From Planctomycetota bacterium (GTDB lineage Bacteria > Planctomycetota > Planctomycetia > Pirellulales > Lacipirellulaceae), in contig JAADGV010000122.1 of NCBI GenBank assembly GCA_013152205.1, positions 1-41,113 of the forward strand: a DNA stretch of 41,113 nt. Direction: 5' to 3'. A program made the position numbers and the translations under genes. A model generated the notes under the pieces. It saw nothing but the letters and a program-made list of their open reading frames with translations. It did no database searches and was not told the origin of the DNA. Below, in pieces: positions 22,968 to 36,050 of the stretch; positions within the stretch are counted from its first letter, which is position 1, and every line of letters begins with the position of its first letter.

Positions 22968-24716
22968 TTAATCGGCGCGGTTGTTGTTTGTGTCTGTTGT
23001 TTGAGTCAACAGCGATACGACAACCAGCGTTACAAAGCCTAGCGGGATGGTTACGATTCCTGGTTGGCTGAATGGTACTAGGGCGTTCTCGGCAGGTAGG
23101 CCGTAGACGTTGGCGAAGGTGTCGGCGCTTAGCAGAATCCAGGCCAGGGAACTGGTCATGCCTACAACGATGGCGGCGATGATTCCTTGTTTGGTGGTCT
23201 TTTTCCAGAATAGCAACATCACCAGCGCTGGTAGGTTGGCTGATGCGGCAACGCTGAATGCCCAACCGACCAGATAGCCGACATTGAGCTCTTTGAACAA
23301 AATCCCTAAGACGATGGCGATTACTCCGACAACAACCGAGGCGATTTTTGCGATGCGCACCTGCTCGTGGTCGGTGAGTGGCTCGCTGACGAAGCTGGCG
23401 ACGAGGTCGTGGGCGACTGCTCCGGCGGACGCAAGAATGAGGCCGCTGACGGTTCCCAGCACAGTCGTAAAGGCGATGGCGGAGATGATGGCGAAGAGCA
23501 ATTCGCTGATGCTGCGGGCCAGCAGGGGGGCGGCCATGTTGGTGTCGGTAACATCCATCGCACCGCTGGTCATCGCACCGAGGCCCATGTAGAGCGTCAG
23601 CACATAGAAGAAGCCGATGCAGCCAATGCCAACGATCGTGCTTTTTCGGGCCGCTGCTTGATCTTTCACCGTGTAGTAGCGAATCAAAATGTGCGGCAGC
23701 GAGGCCGTGCCGCAAAATAGCGCCAACATGAGCGAAAGAAAATTGAGCTTGTCTTTGAAGTTGTTGCTTCGAATGCCTTTGAATTTCGGATGTTCGCCAG
23801 GGCGAAGCACTTGGCTGCCCGGGGTGGGCTTGGGGGTGTAAGTGGTGGTAACGCTTCCGTCTTCGTTTTTGACTTTTTTGGAGGACGTCAGCAGCACTTC
23901 GCTTTCTTGCAGGATGCTGAAAAATTCGAGCGGGCCGACGGGGCCTGTTTTTTTGATGCCGCCGGGCAGCTTGCTAATGTGGCCGACTGGCTTGAGGACG
24001 GCTTGCCCTTCGCCCGTGCCGCGTGGCAGACCATTGATGAGAGTTTTGCCATCGGGAGTTTTTGTGACGGTTTGCGATTCGAGGGGGCCCTCGTAGACTT
24101 CGAATCCACGTTGCAAGATCGACAGGGTAAGGATGGCACAAAAGAAGACCAGCAGTGCGCCTTTGAGGAACTGTACCCAAGTGGTCGAGACCATCCCGGC
24201 AGTGACGACGATGAGAATGACCACCGTGCCAACGATTACGACGCCCGCCCAGTGTGGCAGGCCAAGCAACGGGCGGACCAAAACCCCGGCTCCAACCATT
24301 TGCGGAATCAGATAAAAAATACTAACCGCCAGCGTGCTGATGCCGGCTGCGACTTTGATTCCCCGTGAATTGAAACGTGAGTTCAGAGCATCGGCAAAGG
24401 TGAACTTGCCGAGGCGTTTCATCGGCTCGGCGACAACAAACAGGGCGACCACCCAGCCGGCTAAAAAGCCGATGGAATACAGGAATCCATCGTAGCCGTA
24501 AAAGGCGATCATTCCGCAGATGCCAAGGAACGATGCGGCTGAGAGATAATCGCCGGCGAAGGCGACTCCGTTGACGAACCAGGGGATCTGGCCGTGGGCG
24601 GCGAAATAGCCTTCCGACGATTTTGCTTTTCCGCCCAAATAAAAGCTGATCCCCAGTGTGATACCGACGAACAGAAAAAAAATACAAACAGCAATCAACG
24701 AGGGCGAGTAAATCAC
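22968..24716 (-). CDS. actP: Cation/acetate-type sodium:solute symporter
   Basis: 582 residues, GTG start at 24714-24716 overlapping the TGA of the DUF485 gene. The sodium:solute symporter fold is clear, with about 13 helices; GDYLSAASFLGICGMIAFYGYDG, GTASLPHILIRYYTV and the AFTTVLGTVSGLILASAGAVAHDL region are close to ActP. It is somewhat longer than Escherichia coli ActP because of an extended loop (about residues 205-305) containing Gly/Pro/Lys-rich sequence. ActP takes up acetate and other short carboxylates with Na+ or H+. The DUF485 gene in front is the usual partner (yjcH). The acs gene is not in this window. Confidence 0.92.
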   Translation of the reverse strand: MIYSPSLIAVCIFFLFVGITLGISFYLGGKAKSSEGYFAAHGQIPWFVNGVAFAGDYLSAASFLGICGMIAFYGYDGFLYSIGFLAGWVVALFVVAEPMKRLGKFTFADALNSRFNSRGIKVAAGISTLAVSIFYLIPQMVGAGVLVRPLLGLPHWAGVVIVGTVVILIVVTAGMVSTTWVQFLKGALLVFFCAILTLSILQRGFEVYEGPLESQTVTKTPDGKTLINGLPRGTGEGQAVLKPVGHISKLPGGIKKTGPVGPLEFFSILQESEVLLTSSKKVKNEDGSVTTTYTPKPTPGSQVLRPGEHPKFKGIRSNNFKDKLNFLSLMLALFCGTASLPHILIRYYTVKDQAAARKSTIVGIGCIGFFYVLTLYMGLGAMTSGAMDVTDTNMAAPLLARSISELLFAIISAIAFTTVLGTVSGLILASAGAVAHDLVASFVSEPLTDHEQVRIAKIASVVVGVIAIVLGILFKELNVGYLVGWAFSVAASANLPALVMLLFWKKTTKQGIIAAIVVGMTSSLAWILLSADTFANVYGLPAENALVPFSQPGIVTIPLGFVTLVVVSLLTQTTDTNNNRAD

Positions 24717-24937
24717 TTGTCGCCCTCCGTCGGCTTGGAGAGAAACCCGTAGAGCAATGCGAAAACAAATGCGCTAACGATCAGGCCGAAGCCGTAAAGA
24801 ATGGCGACGTTGATGCCTGCGAAGGGAGTTGCCTCCATCGTTTCCGGCGAAAAAGTATTGAGCAGCACAAAGCCGCCGTAGAGGAATAAGTAAAGCGTAA
24901 AGAGGGTAAGCCCAATACGCGAGATGCCTGATTTCAT
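24713..24937 (-). CDS. yjcH: DUF485 membrane protein, symporter partner
   Basis: 74 residues with two transmembrane helices (about 5-27 and 43-66) separated by a short loop (NTFSPETMEATPFAG). The pattern and its 4-base overlap with the symporter gene match DUF485/YjcH proteins. Function is unproven; a role in assembling or regulating the symporter is assumed from the constant gene pairing. A 172-bp palindromic repeat lies 30 bp upstream of the start, so the operon promoter must lie in or beyond that repeat. Confidence 0.88.
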   Translation of the reverse strand: MKSGISRIGLTLFTLYLFLYGGFVLLNTFSPETMEATPFAGINVAILYGFGLIVSAFVFALLYGFLSKPTEGDK

Positions 24938-24967
24938 GAATTCTCCGGTACGAAGAGGCCAATCTAC

Positions 24968-25139
24968 TCAAACTGAAAACAACCAACCACGAATCCTACG
25001 AATAGCACGAATAATTAGGGCCTAGTCAGGCCCCCAATCAACCCAATTCAGACGCATCTCGGGAAGGGGATTTTGAGCTAAATCCAAACCCTATTCGTGT
25101 AAATTCGCGTCATTCGTGGTTCAATCCTTTTCACTTTGA
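24968..25139 (+). repeat. 172-bp palindromic element, copy A
   Basis: Begins TCAAACTGAAAACAACC and ends TTTTCACTTTGA, with imperfect inverted arms of about 45 bp (AACCACGAAT, CGAAT and CACGAATA on each side). The centre contains GGGCCTAGTCAGGCCC. The same 172 bases occur inverted at 36537-36708 with 11 differences and no gaps, by eye. It is not coding. Confidence 0.9.
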
Positions 25140-25787
25140 ATAATGTAATATAGTGTTTTGGATAGGATAACCTTAGGAGCGGCTTTGCACCATTGAGGGG
25201 GGATGTTTGATTGTTGATTTTTTATTTTTGATTTGGCTAAGCCGCGAGCGGCTGGGTGACGTTATTGGACAAAATTGTGTTGGTTGGTGCTTCTATGACA
25301 GTGTTTGGGGGGTTAGTTTTGGCACGAATTGCTGGGAACTCTATTGGGGTGGACAAAAGGTAGCTCGGAATGCGGAAATCGGAGTGCGGAAGGGAATAAT
25401 ATTGTCCATTTGGGCGCGGTAAATGAAGAAATCTGAATGACGAATGACGAAAAAGCTGATTGCTAACGGCTAAAAGCTAACCGCTATTATCCCAGAAGTA
25501 GTGGCCCAATTTCAACTGTGAAAATTTGGCCGGGGGTGTTTCTCGCGGAGACAGCAGAGTTTTTTGGGGGGATGACTTGGGTGGCACCGACACTTGTCCG
25601 CAATACGATCTGCCACTTATTGGGCGTTGTTCGGACATGTGTCGGCGTGCGCAGCACAAGAGGAGATGGGCTTCGACGCAAATGACCTCCTGTGCTATGG
25701 CGGTCATACCGAGAAAGGGCGCCAATCGTTCGACTGCGCCTACTCGCAGGCAATGTCAACTCCGAACGACTGTCGGTGATACCCGCA
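25140..25787. other. Repeat-bearing spacer without a gene
   Basis: Contains copy 2 of the GGCACGAATT repeat, then GGAATGCGGAAATCGG (25366-25381) and GGCTAAAAGCTAACCGC (25468-25484), wording that also appears near 35740 and 20236 respectively. Short open frames on the minus strand (25477-25858) look random. No RNA gene recognised. Confidence 0.5.
25287..25372. repeat. Dispersed intergenic repeat, copy 2 (GGCACGAATT core)
   Basis: Core 25310-25334 matches 114-138 with one mismatch; weaker similarity extends to about 86 bp. Lies in a gene-free region. Confidence 0.6.
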
Positions 25788-26408
25788 TTAGACGACGCCC
25801 GCAGCCTTGATGCCGTCGAGAAAGTCCGACTTTCCACCGTGTGATGGATGCCGCACAATTTCTATTTCCAGGTCGGGAAACAACCGGCCAAGTGTCTTGG
25901 CGGACGTGCCGCCAACAGCGATGACCACTTCAGGTGAGAGTATATCAAAAATTAGTTGGATAAATTGTTTGCCAGTGTCAATTTCGGTTGGTTTGGGAGT
26001 TCTGTTTGACTGCTGATTGCCTGTATTGTGTGGATGAAATGGGAACACATTCCACATCGCGGGCACAGCAGTACATCCGTCGAGGTAGTTCCATGTGATC
26101 GTTGCTGTGGCCTCGGTGATACCACCGGGTATCGAGAGTGATGGCTGAAGCACTTTAATGAATGGGTGCGTATTTTTTGAAAGTACACGCTGGCTTGTGA
26201 AGGGAATGCCCGTGAGTGCGCAGCCTTTATGGCCGGGTGCCTCGCCAATCAGGAGGTGACCAGAATAATATGGATACGAACACAGTGTCCTGAGATATGC
26301 GGCCAGATTCTGCGAGCACTCCGCCGATGTGTATGGATTCCGGACGGTCGAAGTTGAACCGACACGTTTGAGTTGATTTATCAGTTTGGGGATTTGCTTT
26401 GGATTCAT
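25788..26408 (-). CDS. Uracil-DNA glycosylase family protein
   Basis: 206 residues from the ATG at 26406-26408 (NPKQIPKLINQL); an upstream extension would be encoded by a palindromic repeat. The superfamily pattern is present: LLIGEAPGHKGCALTGIPF (motif 1, Gly55-Glu56-Ala57), TITWNYLDGC and MWNVFPFHP (substrate region), VIAVGGTSAKTL and VRHPSHGG (His187, motif 2). Members remove uracil or related bases from DNA, but this branch includes proteins with unproven activity. The codon use appears more A+T-rich than in the neighbours, suggesting transfer. It follows gltD on the same strand but a repeat intervenes. Confidence 0.78.
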   Translation of the reverse strand: MNPKQIPKLINQLKRVGSTSTVRNPYTSAECSQNLAAYLRTLCSYPYYSGHLLIGEAPGHKGCALTGIPFTSQRVLSKNTHPFIKVLQPSLSIPGGITEATATITWNYLDGCTAVPAMWNVFPFHPHNTGNQQSNRTPKPTEIDTGKQFIQLIFDILSPEVVIAVGGTSAKTLGRLFPDLEIEIVRHPSHGGKSDFLDGIKAAGVV

Positions 26409-26460
26409 CAATCTGCGATTTACGGCATAACTCGTTTTTAGATTGAAACTTCTTCCGTCC

Positions 26461-26550
26461 GTAGGGTGCGTAAAACGCACCGATGAGCCGGTGTAGGCGT
26501 AAACTGCGGTGACGTGAGTGGTGCGTTTCGCTTCGCTGCACACACCCTAC
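26461..26550. repeat. Palindromic repeat with GTAGGGTG / CACCCTAC ends
   Basis: Outer arms GTAGGGTG (26461-26468) and CACCCTAC (26543-26550) are inverted. Inside lie GCGTAAAACGC and GGTGCGTTTCGCTTCGC. It occupies the gap between the gltD stop (26558) and the glycosylase-family gene. Similar sequences are widespread in unrelated bacteria to my recollection; no other copy is in this window. Confidence 0.65.
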
Positions 26551-26557
26551 TTTTTTT

Positions 26558-28150
26558 CTACACCACTTGCTGCGGTAAATTTAGGCCTGGGGCTGATAGG
26601 GTGGTGGTTTCCATTAGGTATTGGTCGATGGCTCGGGCGGCTCCTCGGCCTTCGTTGATGGCCCAGACGACTAGGCTTTGGCCTCGGCGGCAGTCGCCGG
26701 CGGCGAAGACTCCTTCGATGTTGGTGGCGAAGTTGCCATGCTCGGCGGCGAAGGTTTTCCAGTTGCCGCGTGGGTTTTGGGTGTCGAGGCCTAGCATGTC
26801 GCCGAGGCTGAGTTCTGGGCCGACAAAGCCGGTGGCGAGGAAGACGAGATCGGCAGGCCAGATTTTTTCGCTGCCTTCGACCTCCGAGAATGGGGGGCCG
26901 TTTTCTACGGGCTTCGACCAGTCGACCGCGACGGTCTTGACGCCTTGGATGTGGCCTTTGCCGTCGTCGATGAATTCTTTGGTCAGGATGTTGTATTGAC
27001 GTGGGTCGTCGCCCAATTTGGCGGCTGTCTCGGCGTGAGAGTAGTCGACCCGATAGATTCGCGGCCATTGGGGCCAAGGGTTGTTGTCGGCACGTTCGGC
27101 AGGCGGGGTGTCGAGCAACTCGAAGTTGACAATGCTTGTGGCCCCGTGGCGGAGCGAAGTGCCAATGCAGTCGGCCCCGGTGTCGCCGCCGCCGATGACC
27201 ACTATGTTTTTGCCTTTGGCCGAGAGGTACTCGCCGTCTGCGTGTTCGCCGGTTTGGATGTTGCCGTCGAGCAGGCTCTTGGTGTTGCGGGTGAGGAAGT
27301 CCATCGCTAGATGAATTCCCTCTAGGTCGCGGCCGGGGCAACGGCTTGTGGGATCGAACGGTTTGGTAGCACCGGTGGCCAATAGGAGTGCGTCGTTATC
27401 GTCGATCAACTGTTGCGGATCGATGAATTTTATTTTGCAGCCTTGTTCTTGCATGATTTGGGTCATGTGGCCGGGGGCGAAATCTTCTTCTAGGCCAACG
27501 TGGGCACCGGTGACAAACTCGACGCCTTCGGCTCGCAAAAGATTCACGCGGCGCTCGACGACGCCTTTGTCGAGCTTCATGTTGGGGATGCCGTACATCA
27601 GTAGGCCGCCGACCCGGTCGGCCCGTTCGTAAACGGTAACCGAGTGGCCGACTTTGTTAAGCTGGGCGGCGGCGGCAAGCCCTGCGGGGCCGCTACCGAC
27701 AATTGCGACGCTGCGGCCTGTCCGCTCGGCGGGCGGTTGGGCGACGATCCAGCCTTCGGCGAAGCCGCGATCGACGATTGCGTTTTCGATGTTCTTGATC
27801 GTTACCGCCGGTTCGATGATGCCAAGCACACAGGACCCTTCGCAAGGGGCGGGGCAGGCACGGCCTGTGAATTCAGGAAAATTGTTGGTTTTGTGCAGTC
27901 GATCGATCGCGTCGCGCCATCGGCCTTGGTAGACCAAGTCGTTCCACTCAGGGATGAGGTTGTCGACCGGGCAGCCAGTGTTCGATTGGCAAAACGGCAC
28001 GCCGCAATCCATGCACCGGGCGCCTTGGGTGCGCAGATGGCCCTCGGGCGGATCGGTGTAGATCTCTAGAAAGTCGTTGGCGCGGGAGAGGGGATCGCGA
28101 TAGGGAACGGTTTCGCGAGTGAATTCTTTGAATCCGGTAGGTTTGCCCAT
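26558..28150 (-). CDS. gltD: Glutamate synthase small subunit
   Basis: 530 residues. The N-terminus has the two 4Fe-4S cysteine motifs ([21 protein letters not shown] and [11 protein letters not shown]), then an FAD Rossmann motif ([17 protein letters not shown]) and an NADPH motif ([15 protein letters not shown]), ending with the [29 protein letters not shown] signature. It passes electrons from NADPH to GltB, which makes two glutamates from glutamine and 2-oxoglutarate, the route of ammonium assimilation. The length is somewhat above the usual 470-490 residues. It lies 524 bp after gltB, the gap being filled by the GxxExxY cassette. Confidence 0.96.
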   Translation of the reverse strand: MGKPTGFKEFTRETVPYRDPLSRANDFLEIYTDPPEGHLRTQGARCMDCGVPFCQSNTGCPVDNLIPEWNDLVYQGRWRDAIDRLHKTNNFPEFTGRACPAPCEGSCVLGIIEPAVTIKNIENAIVDRGFAEGWIVAQPPAERTGRSVAIVGSGPAGLAAAAQLNKVGHSVTVYERADRVGGLLMYGIPNMKLDKGVVERRVNLLRAEGVEFVTGAHVGLEEDFAPGHMTQIMQEQGCKIKFIDPQQLIDDNDALLLATGATKPFDPTSRCPGRDLEGIHLAMDFLTRNTKSLLDGNIQTGEHADGEYLSAKGKNIVVIGGGDTGADCIGTSLRHGATSIVNFELLDTPPAERADNNPWPQWPRIYRVDYSHAETAAKLGDDPRQYNILTKEFIDDGKGHIQGVKTVAVDWSKPVENGPPFSEVEGSEKIWPADLVFLATGFVGPELSLGDMLGLDTQNPRGNWKTFAAEHGNFATNIEGVFAAGDCRRGQSLVVWAINEGRGAARAIDQYLMETTTLSAPGLNLPQQVV

Positions 28151-28204
28151 GATATTTGATGTTGCTTAAGTTTAGTTATTGAAATGATCTGTAAAAAGGT
28201 TCAC

Positions 28205-28666
28205 GCAAAAAGGCGCTAAGGCGCAAAGAAGAACTGCTATGTCGAGTCTTTTAGGCCATTTACCACGCGTGAGATTCCATTTCGTATTAGTTCTTCGTTG
28301 AAGTTGATTAGTAGCCCCAACCTTTTGTCTGTTAGCCGTAAGTAAGTCAGCAACTGTTTTTTGTGTACCGCTGCAATCTGTTCGATCGATTTGATTTCTA
28401 CAATAACTTTGTCTTCCACTAACAAGTCGAGTCGATAGCCCTCGTCGAAACGAATTCCTTCGTATTCGACAGGTACGCGTACCTGTCGTTCAGTCCGAAG
28501 GTTGCGATTCTTTAGTTCATACGCAAGCACTACTTCATAGACAGATTCCAACAGTCCAGGGCCAAGTTTGGTGTGTATTTTGAACGCAGCATCGACAATT
28601 TCCTTGGATATGGGATTTTCATGCATACGTCAGTCTTATCTTTCTTTGCGCCTTAGCGCCTTTGCG
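28205..28666 (-). mobile_element. GxxExxY gene bracketed by inverted repeats (possible mobile cassette)
   Basis: Left arm 28205-28231 (CGCAAAAAGGCGCTAAGGCG, then CAAAGAA) and right arm 28642-28666, its inverse apart from two extra A in the left arm, enclose one gene, 28237-28626. The arms lie 5 bp after its stop and 15 bp before its start. The whole interrupts the gltB-gltD gap. No clear target duplication was found. Treat as a candidate cassette, not proven mobile. Confidence 0.65.
28237..28626 (-). CDS. GxxExxY protein (PD-(D/E)XK-like fold)
   Basis: 129 residues. The name-giving motif is seen as Gly24-Leu-Leu-Glu27-Ser-Val-Tyr30 in LGPGLLESVY. The central part, YRLDLLVEDKVIVEIKSIEQI, has Asp67 and Glu77-x-Lys79, a D-(x)n-E-x-K pattern of restriction-type nuclease folds, and QLLTYLRLTDKRLGLLINFNEELIRNGISRVVN completes the domain. 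Proteins of this family occur in many copies in some environmental bacteria; function is not established. It lies between gltB and gltD within inverted repeats, which suggests an association with repeat mobility. Confidence 0.88.
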   Translation of the reverse strand: MHENPISKEIVDAAFKIHTKLGPGLLESVYEVVLAYELKNRNLRTERQVRVPVEYEGIRFDEGYRLDLLVEDKVIVEIKSIEQIAAVHKKQLLTYLRLTDKRLGLLINFNEELIRNGISRVVNGLKDST

Positions 28667-28674
28667 AGAGATAA

Positions 28675-33345
<4,671 letters not shown>

Positions 33346-33427
33346 GACTATCTTCCAGGTTTTTGCAATGGCCACCATTGGCCATTCATTCAGGTATCAA
33401 ATGCGAAGTGGTGAAGGAACTGCGGTG

Positions 33428-34402
33428 CTACCGTGTTGCCGTTTCACGACCCGGCGCGATGATTTCCTGTGTTTGCGATTTGTTACTAAGTTGTTGAGTA
33501 ATTGGTTCTTTGTTGCCGGCGAAGTTGTTCTCAGCTTGCAGCAGTTGCACAAACTGTTGGCCGATATGGCAAAGCTGGCGGTCGCGGCGATGGATGATGC
33601 CAAGCGGACGCTCTAGCGGTTGGGTGAGCGGGATTTTGGCGAGCGTTGCTGAGGCGATTTCTCGGGCGATCGTAGGTTCGGGGAGGATGCTGATACCTTC
33701 GTCGATCTCGATCGCCCGTTTCATGTTTTCGATGTTGTCGAACTCCAAAGCGATGGGCGAATCTACTTTGTTGACCATTAAGGCACGATCGATTTCTGAA
33801 CGAATGCGCAAGCCTGTTTCGAATGCGATGAAGGGTAAATCGGCCAATTCATTGATATCGAGAGAAGGACGCTTGGCAAATGGATGCTTTGGGTGGCAGA
33901 CAACGACCAAGGGTTCACGCCGCCAGGCAATGGCGGCAAGTGTTCGCGATTCTTCGGGGTAGCTAACCAAGCCGAGATCGACTTCACCGTTTTCGACCGC
34001 CTCGTACACTCGCTCGGGATGTAGGTATTCGAGATGGACGCGGGCACTGGGATACTCGGCGGTGAAACGCTGCATGAACGCGCTCATGTGCGCCAGTCCC
34101 ACCGAATAGATCGAGGCGACGGTTAAGCGGCTGGCTGTTTCGTCGTGGAGGGTACGGACATCTTCTTCTAGCTGGGCGTATTGGCGGACTAGCTGCAAAC
34201 AACCTTCGTAGTAGCGGTCGCCTTCGCAAGTGAGTACGAACGGGCGCTTCGAGCGGTCTAGCAGTTGGATGCCCAGTTTTTCTTCGAGTTGGTGGACAAC
34301 TTGGCTTGCGCTGGATTGCGAAATACTGTTGTCTTTAGCCGCTCGTGAGAAGCTGCGCCGCCGGACGACGTCGCAGAAGATTTTGAGGGATTTCATGTTC
34401 AT
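33428..34402 (-). CDS. LysR-family transcriptional regulator, likely controller of gltB
   Basis: 324 residues. The N-terminal winged helix-turn-helix is typical (MKSLKIFCDVVRRRSFSRAAKDNSISQSSASQVVHQLEEKLGIQLLDRSKRP), followed by a periplasmic-binding-protein-like effector domain (LTVASIYSVGLAHMSAFMQRFTAEYPSARVHLEYL to about residue 290). The last 30 residues (KEPITQQLSNKSQTQEII) look like a disordered extension. Two methionines, 34402 and 34396, could start it. LysR proteins such as GltC in Bacillus regulate glutamate synthase from an adjacent gene; being directly upstream of gltB and co-oriented makes this a reasonable candidate, but the link is inferred. Confidence 0.9.
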   Translation of the reverse strand: MNMKSLKIFCDVVRRRSFSRAAKDNSISQSSASQVVHQLEEKLGIQLLDRSKRPFVLTCEGDRYYEGCLQLVRQYAQLEEDVRTLHDETASRLTVASIYSVGLAHMSAFMQRFTAEYPSARVHLEYLHPERVYEAVENGEVDLGLVSYPEESRTLAAIAWRREPLVVVCHPKHPFAKRPSLDINELADLPFIAFETGLRIRSEIDRALMVNKVDSPIALEFDNIENMKRAIEIDEGISILPEPTIAREIASATLAKIPLTQPLERPLGIIHRRDRQLCHIGQQFVQLLQAENNFAGNKEPITQQLSNKSQTQEIIAPGRETATR

Positions 34403-35043
34403 GGTGTTTGGTAATTTCTTTTGTTCGCCGGGAGCGCGCTAATATGCACGGCAAGTCTTGCTAAAGTTGACGTCACGAACCTATTCGCCGACGTCTGCCG
34501 TATCCCTACAAAAAAACTGCGGCTGCTGCGGTCGCTCGACCGAAACAGGCAGATTATCCCCAAGTACGAAGCTGGCGGTGGGCAAACAACTCTCAGAGTA
34601 GGTAGTTGCGCGTTGAAGCCGCTGTAGTTGCCCCTTGAGCGTTAGTAGCTCGGATACGGGCGCCTATTATCAGCGCCCGCAATACCAGGGTCCGCCAAAA
34701 TCGAAAATCAGAATAGTAGCTTAGCCTGCTTGCGACCCAATTGTCAACCAGCCGAAATTGGCCGGTCAGGGGCTATTCCATTAGAAATTAGGTGCTTTTT
34801 GCAACTTGCAGGGGGCAAAACGTGTCGTTGTAGGGTAACGAAGCCAATTTTTTGGCCATCTGCCGGGCATGGGATATCGCCTCGAAGTGATCCATGCACA
34901 ATTGGGCTTTGAGAAGTTGCGAGAATCTTTGGCTCGGATTTTCGCCTCAAAGAATCGGATCATAGCCGGGAAAGTAGGTAGGAATTTCTCGCAGAGCCGC
35001 AGAGACAGCGGAGAAAACTGATAAGGTTATAGGAAAAGAGAAT
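34403..35043. other. Spacer between the LysR gene and rsmD, no gene seen
   Basis: About 640 bp with no convincing open frame or RNA gene. GGCGCC/GGCGC-type short hairpins occur near 34660-34677 and AGCCAATTTT... near 34840. AGGAATTTCTCGCAGAGCC at 34980 resembles the text at 41003. A palindromic element follows at 35044. The region is likely promoter and decayed repeats. Confidence 0.5.
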
Positions 35044-35121
35044 AACCACAGAGGACGCGGAGTCGCGCAGAGAGCCTGAAAAAATAGTTTATCTCTGTGC
35101 TACTCCGTGTCCTCTGTGGTT
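35044..35121. repeat. 78-bp palindromic element with 30-bp inverted arms
   Basis: Left arm 35044-35073 and right arm 35092-35121 are inverted copies matching at 27 of 30 bases, starting AACCACAGAGGAC and separated by 18 bases. A long stable hairpin would form. The arm style (ACCACAGAGGACACGGAG) matches the other elements at 22734 and 37357. It lies upstream of rsmD. Confidence 0.8.
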
Positions 35122-35354
35122 CAACTTGTTATGGCTTGTTTTGTGCAATGTGGTGACTTTGCAAACCGCCGGCATGGGTTTTATTGATGTATGCGCTAGA
35201 AACTTTACTTGCTCCAAGCACTCACTCGCTAAATCCAGCACTCCCGTTGGTCGGCCTGTCGCTTTCCTGGCGCATACCCCAATAGAGCGTGCCGACCTGT
35301 CGCGGTATATATTGTAGCAGGCACTGGCAATCGATTATTTACTTAGGAACTCGT

Positions 35355-36050
35355 GTGGCGAAACGTAAAACTAAATCGAAACTTTCCGACAGCAATCAGC
35401 CGACCGAGCTGCGTATTATCGGGGGGCATTTTCGGGGGCGGAAGCTTCTTTACCATGGCGACCCGGTGACGCGGCCGATGAAACATCGTGTGCGGGAGGC
35501 CATTTTCAATTTGGTCGGGATCGAAGCCAAAGGCCGCCACGCCATCGATCTGTTTGCTGGTACCGGGGCACTTGGCCTGGAGGCACTCAGTCGCGGGGCG
35601 ATCAGTGCGACTTTTATCGAGCGACACATTCCTACGTCCCGGGTTGTGGCAGAGAACATTGCGGCGCTGGAAGTAGAAGACCGCACGCAGTTGCTGACCA
35701 CCAGCGCGTTTTTATGGGGGAAGCGGGATTTGCCCAATGCGGAATTCGGAATGCGGAATTCGGAATTGAGAGCGGACAACGATTCCGCAATCCGCAATCC
35801 GCAATCCGCAATCCCATGGCTTGTCTTCAGCAGTCCGCCCTATTCGTTTTTCATTGATAAGGTAGATGAGATGCTGGAGCTGATTGGTGCCGTTAAAGAG
35901 CAGGCTCCCGCCGGTAGTATTTTTGTGGTCGAGGCGGACGAACGATTTGATTTTGAGAAGTTGCCGGGCAAGGTGGCGCAAGAAAAGAAAAGCGAGGGTT
36001 GGGATGTACGAACCTATCGGCCAGCGGTTGTCGGTGTGTGGCGGAAGTAA
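35355..36050 (+). CDS. rsmD: 16S rRNA (guanine-966-N2) methyltransferase
   Basis: 231 residues from the GTG at 35355, preceded by AGGA; an earlier GTG at 35289 is weaker. The family pattern is clear: LRIIGGHFRGRKL, RPMKHRVREAIFNLVG, the SAM-binding DLFAGTGALGLEALSRGA, and SSPPYSFF in the place of the usual (D/N)PPY catalytic motif, here with Ser for the usual acidic or Asn residue. Just before this motif lies an unusual 26-residue insert (about Asn128-Ile153) that is encoded by a palindromic repeat and stays in frame. The enzyme methylates G966 of 16S rRNA in the small subunit. The insert may be tolerated as a surface loop. Confidence 0.92.
   Translation: MAKRKTKSKLSDSNQPTELRIIGGHFRGRKLLYHGDPVTRPMKHRVREAIFNLVGIEAKGRHAIDLFAGTGALGLEALSRGAISATFIERHIPTSRVVAENIAALEVEDRTQLLTTSAFLWGKRDLPNAEFGMRNSELRADNDSAIRNPQSAIPWLVFSSPPYSFFIDKVDEMLELIGAVKEQAPAGSIFVVEADERFDFEKLPGKVAQEKKSEGWDVRTYRPAVVGVWRK
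35736..35813. repeat. Palindromic repeat inserted in frame in rsmD
   Basis: Tandem units AATGCGGAATTCGGAATGCGG on the left and ATTCCGCAATCCGCAATCCGC on the right, inverted to each other around GAGAGCGGACAACG. It spans 78 bp, a multiple of three, so rsmD remains open. Related short text occurs in the spacer at 25366. By wording it belongs to a planctomycete intergenic repeat type. Confidence 0.8.

Noticed and set aside
22795..23715. 306-codon open frame on the minus strand
   Set aside because: Alternative frame of the symporter gene; composition of Arg/His/Leu typical of a shadow frame, no recognisable domain.
25477..25858. Two minus-strand frames in the repeat-bearing spacer
   Set aside because: No ribosome-binding site, no motifs, overlap the 3' end of the glycosylase-family gene, odd composition.
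26547..27341. 264-codon minus-strand frame
   Set aside because: Frame-shifted shadow of gltD with an extreme Arg/Pro/His content.
28205..28666. CRISPR-like or attenuator structure between gltB and gltD
   Set aside because: Only one inverted pair around a real gene; no repeated spacer pattern and no leader peptide.
34730..34950. Short frames on both strands
   Set aside because: No start signals or recognisable features; likely random in a gene-free region.
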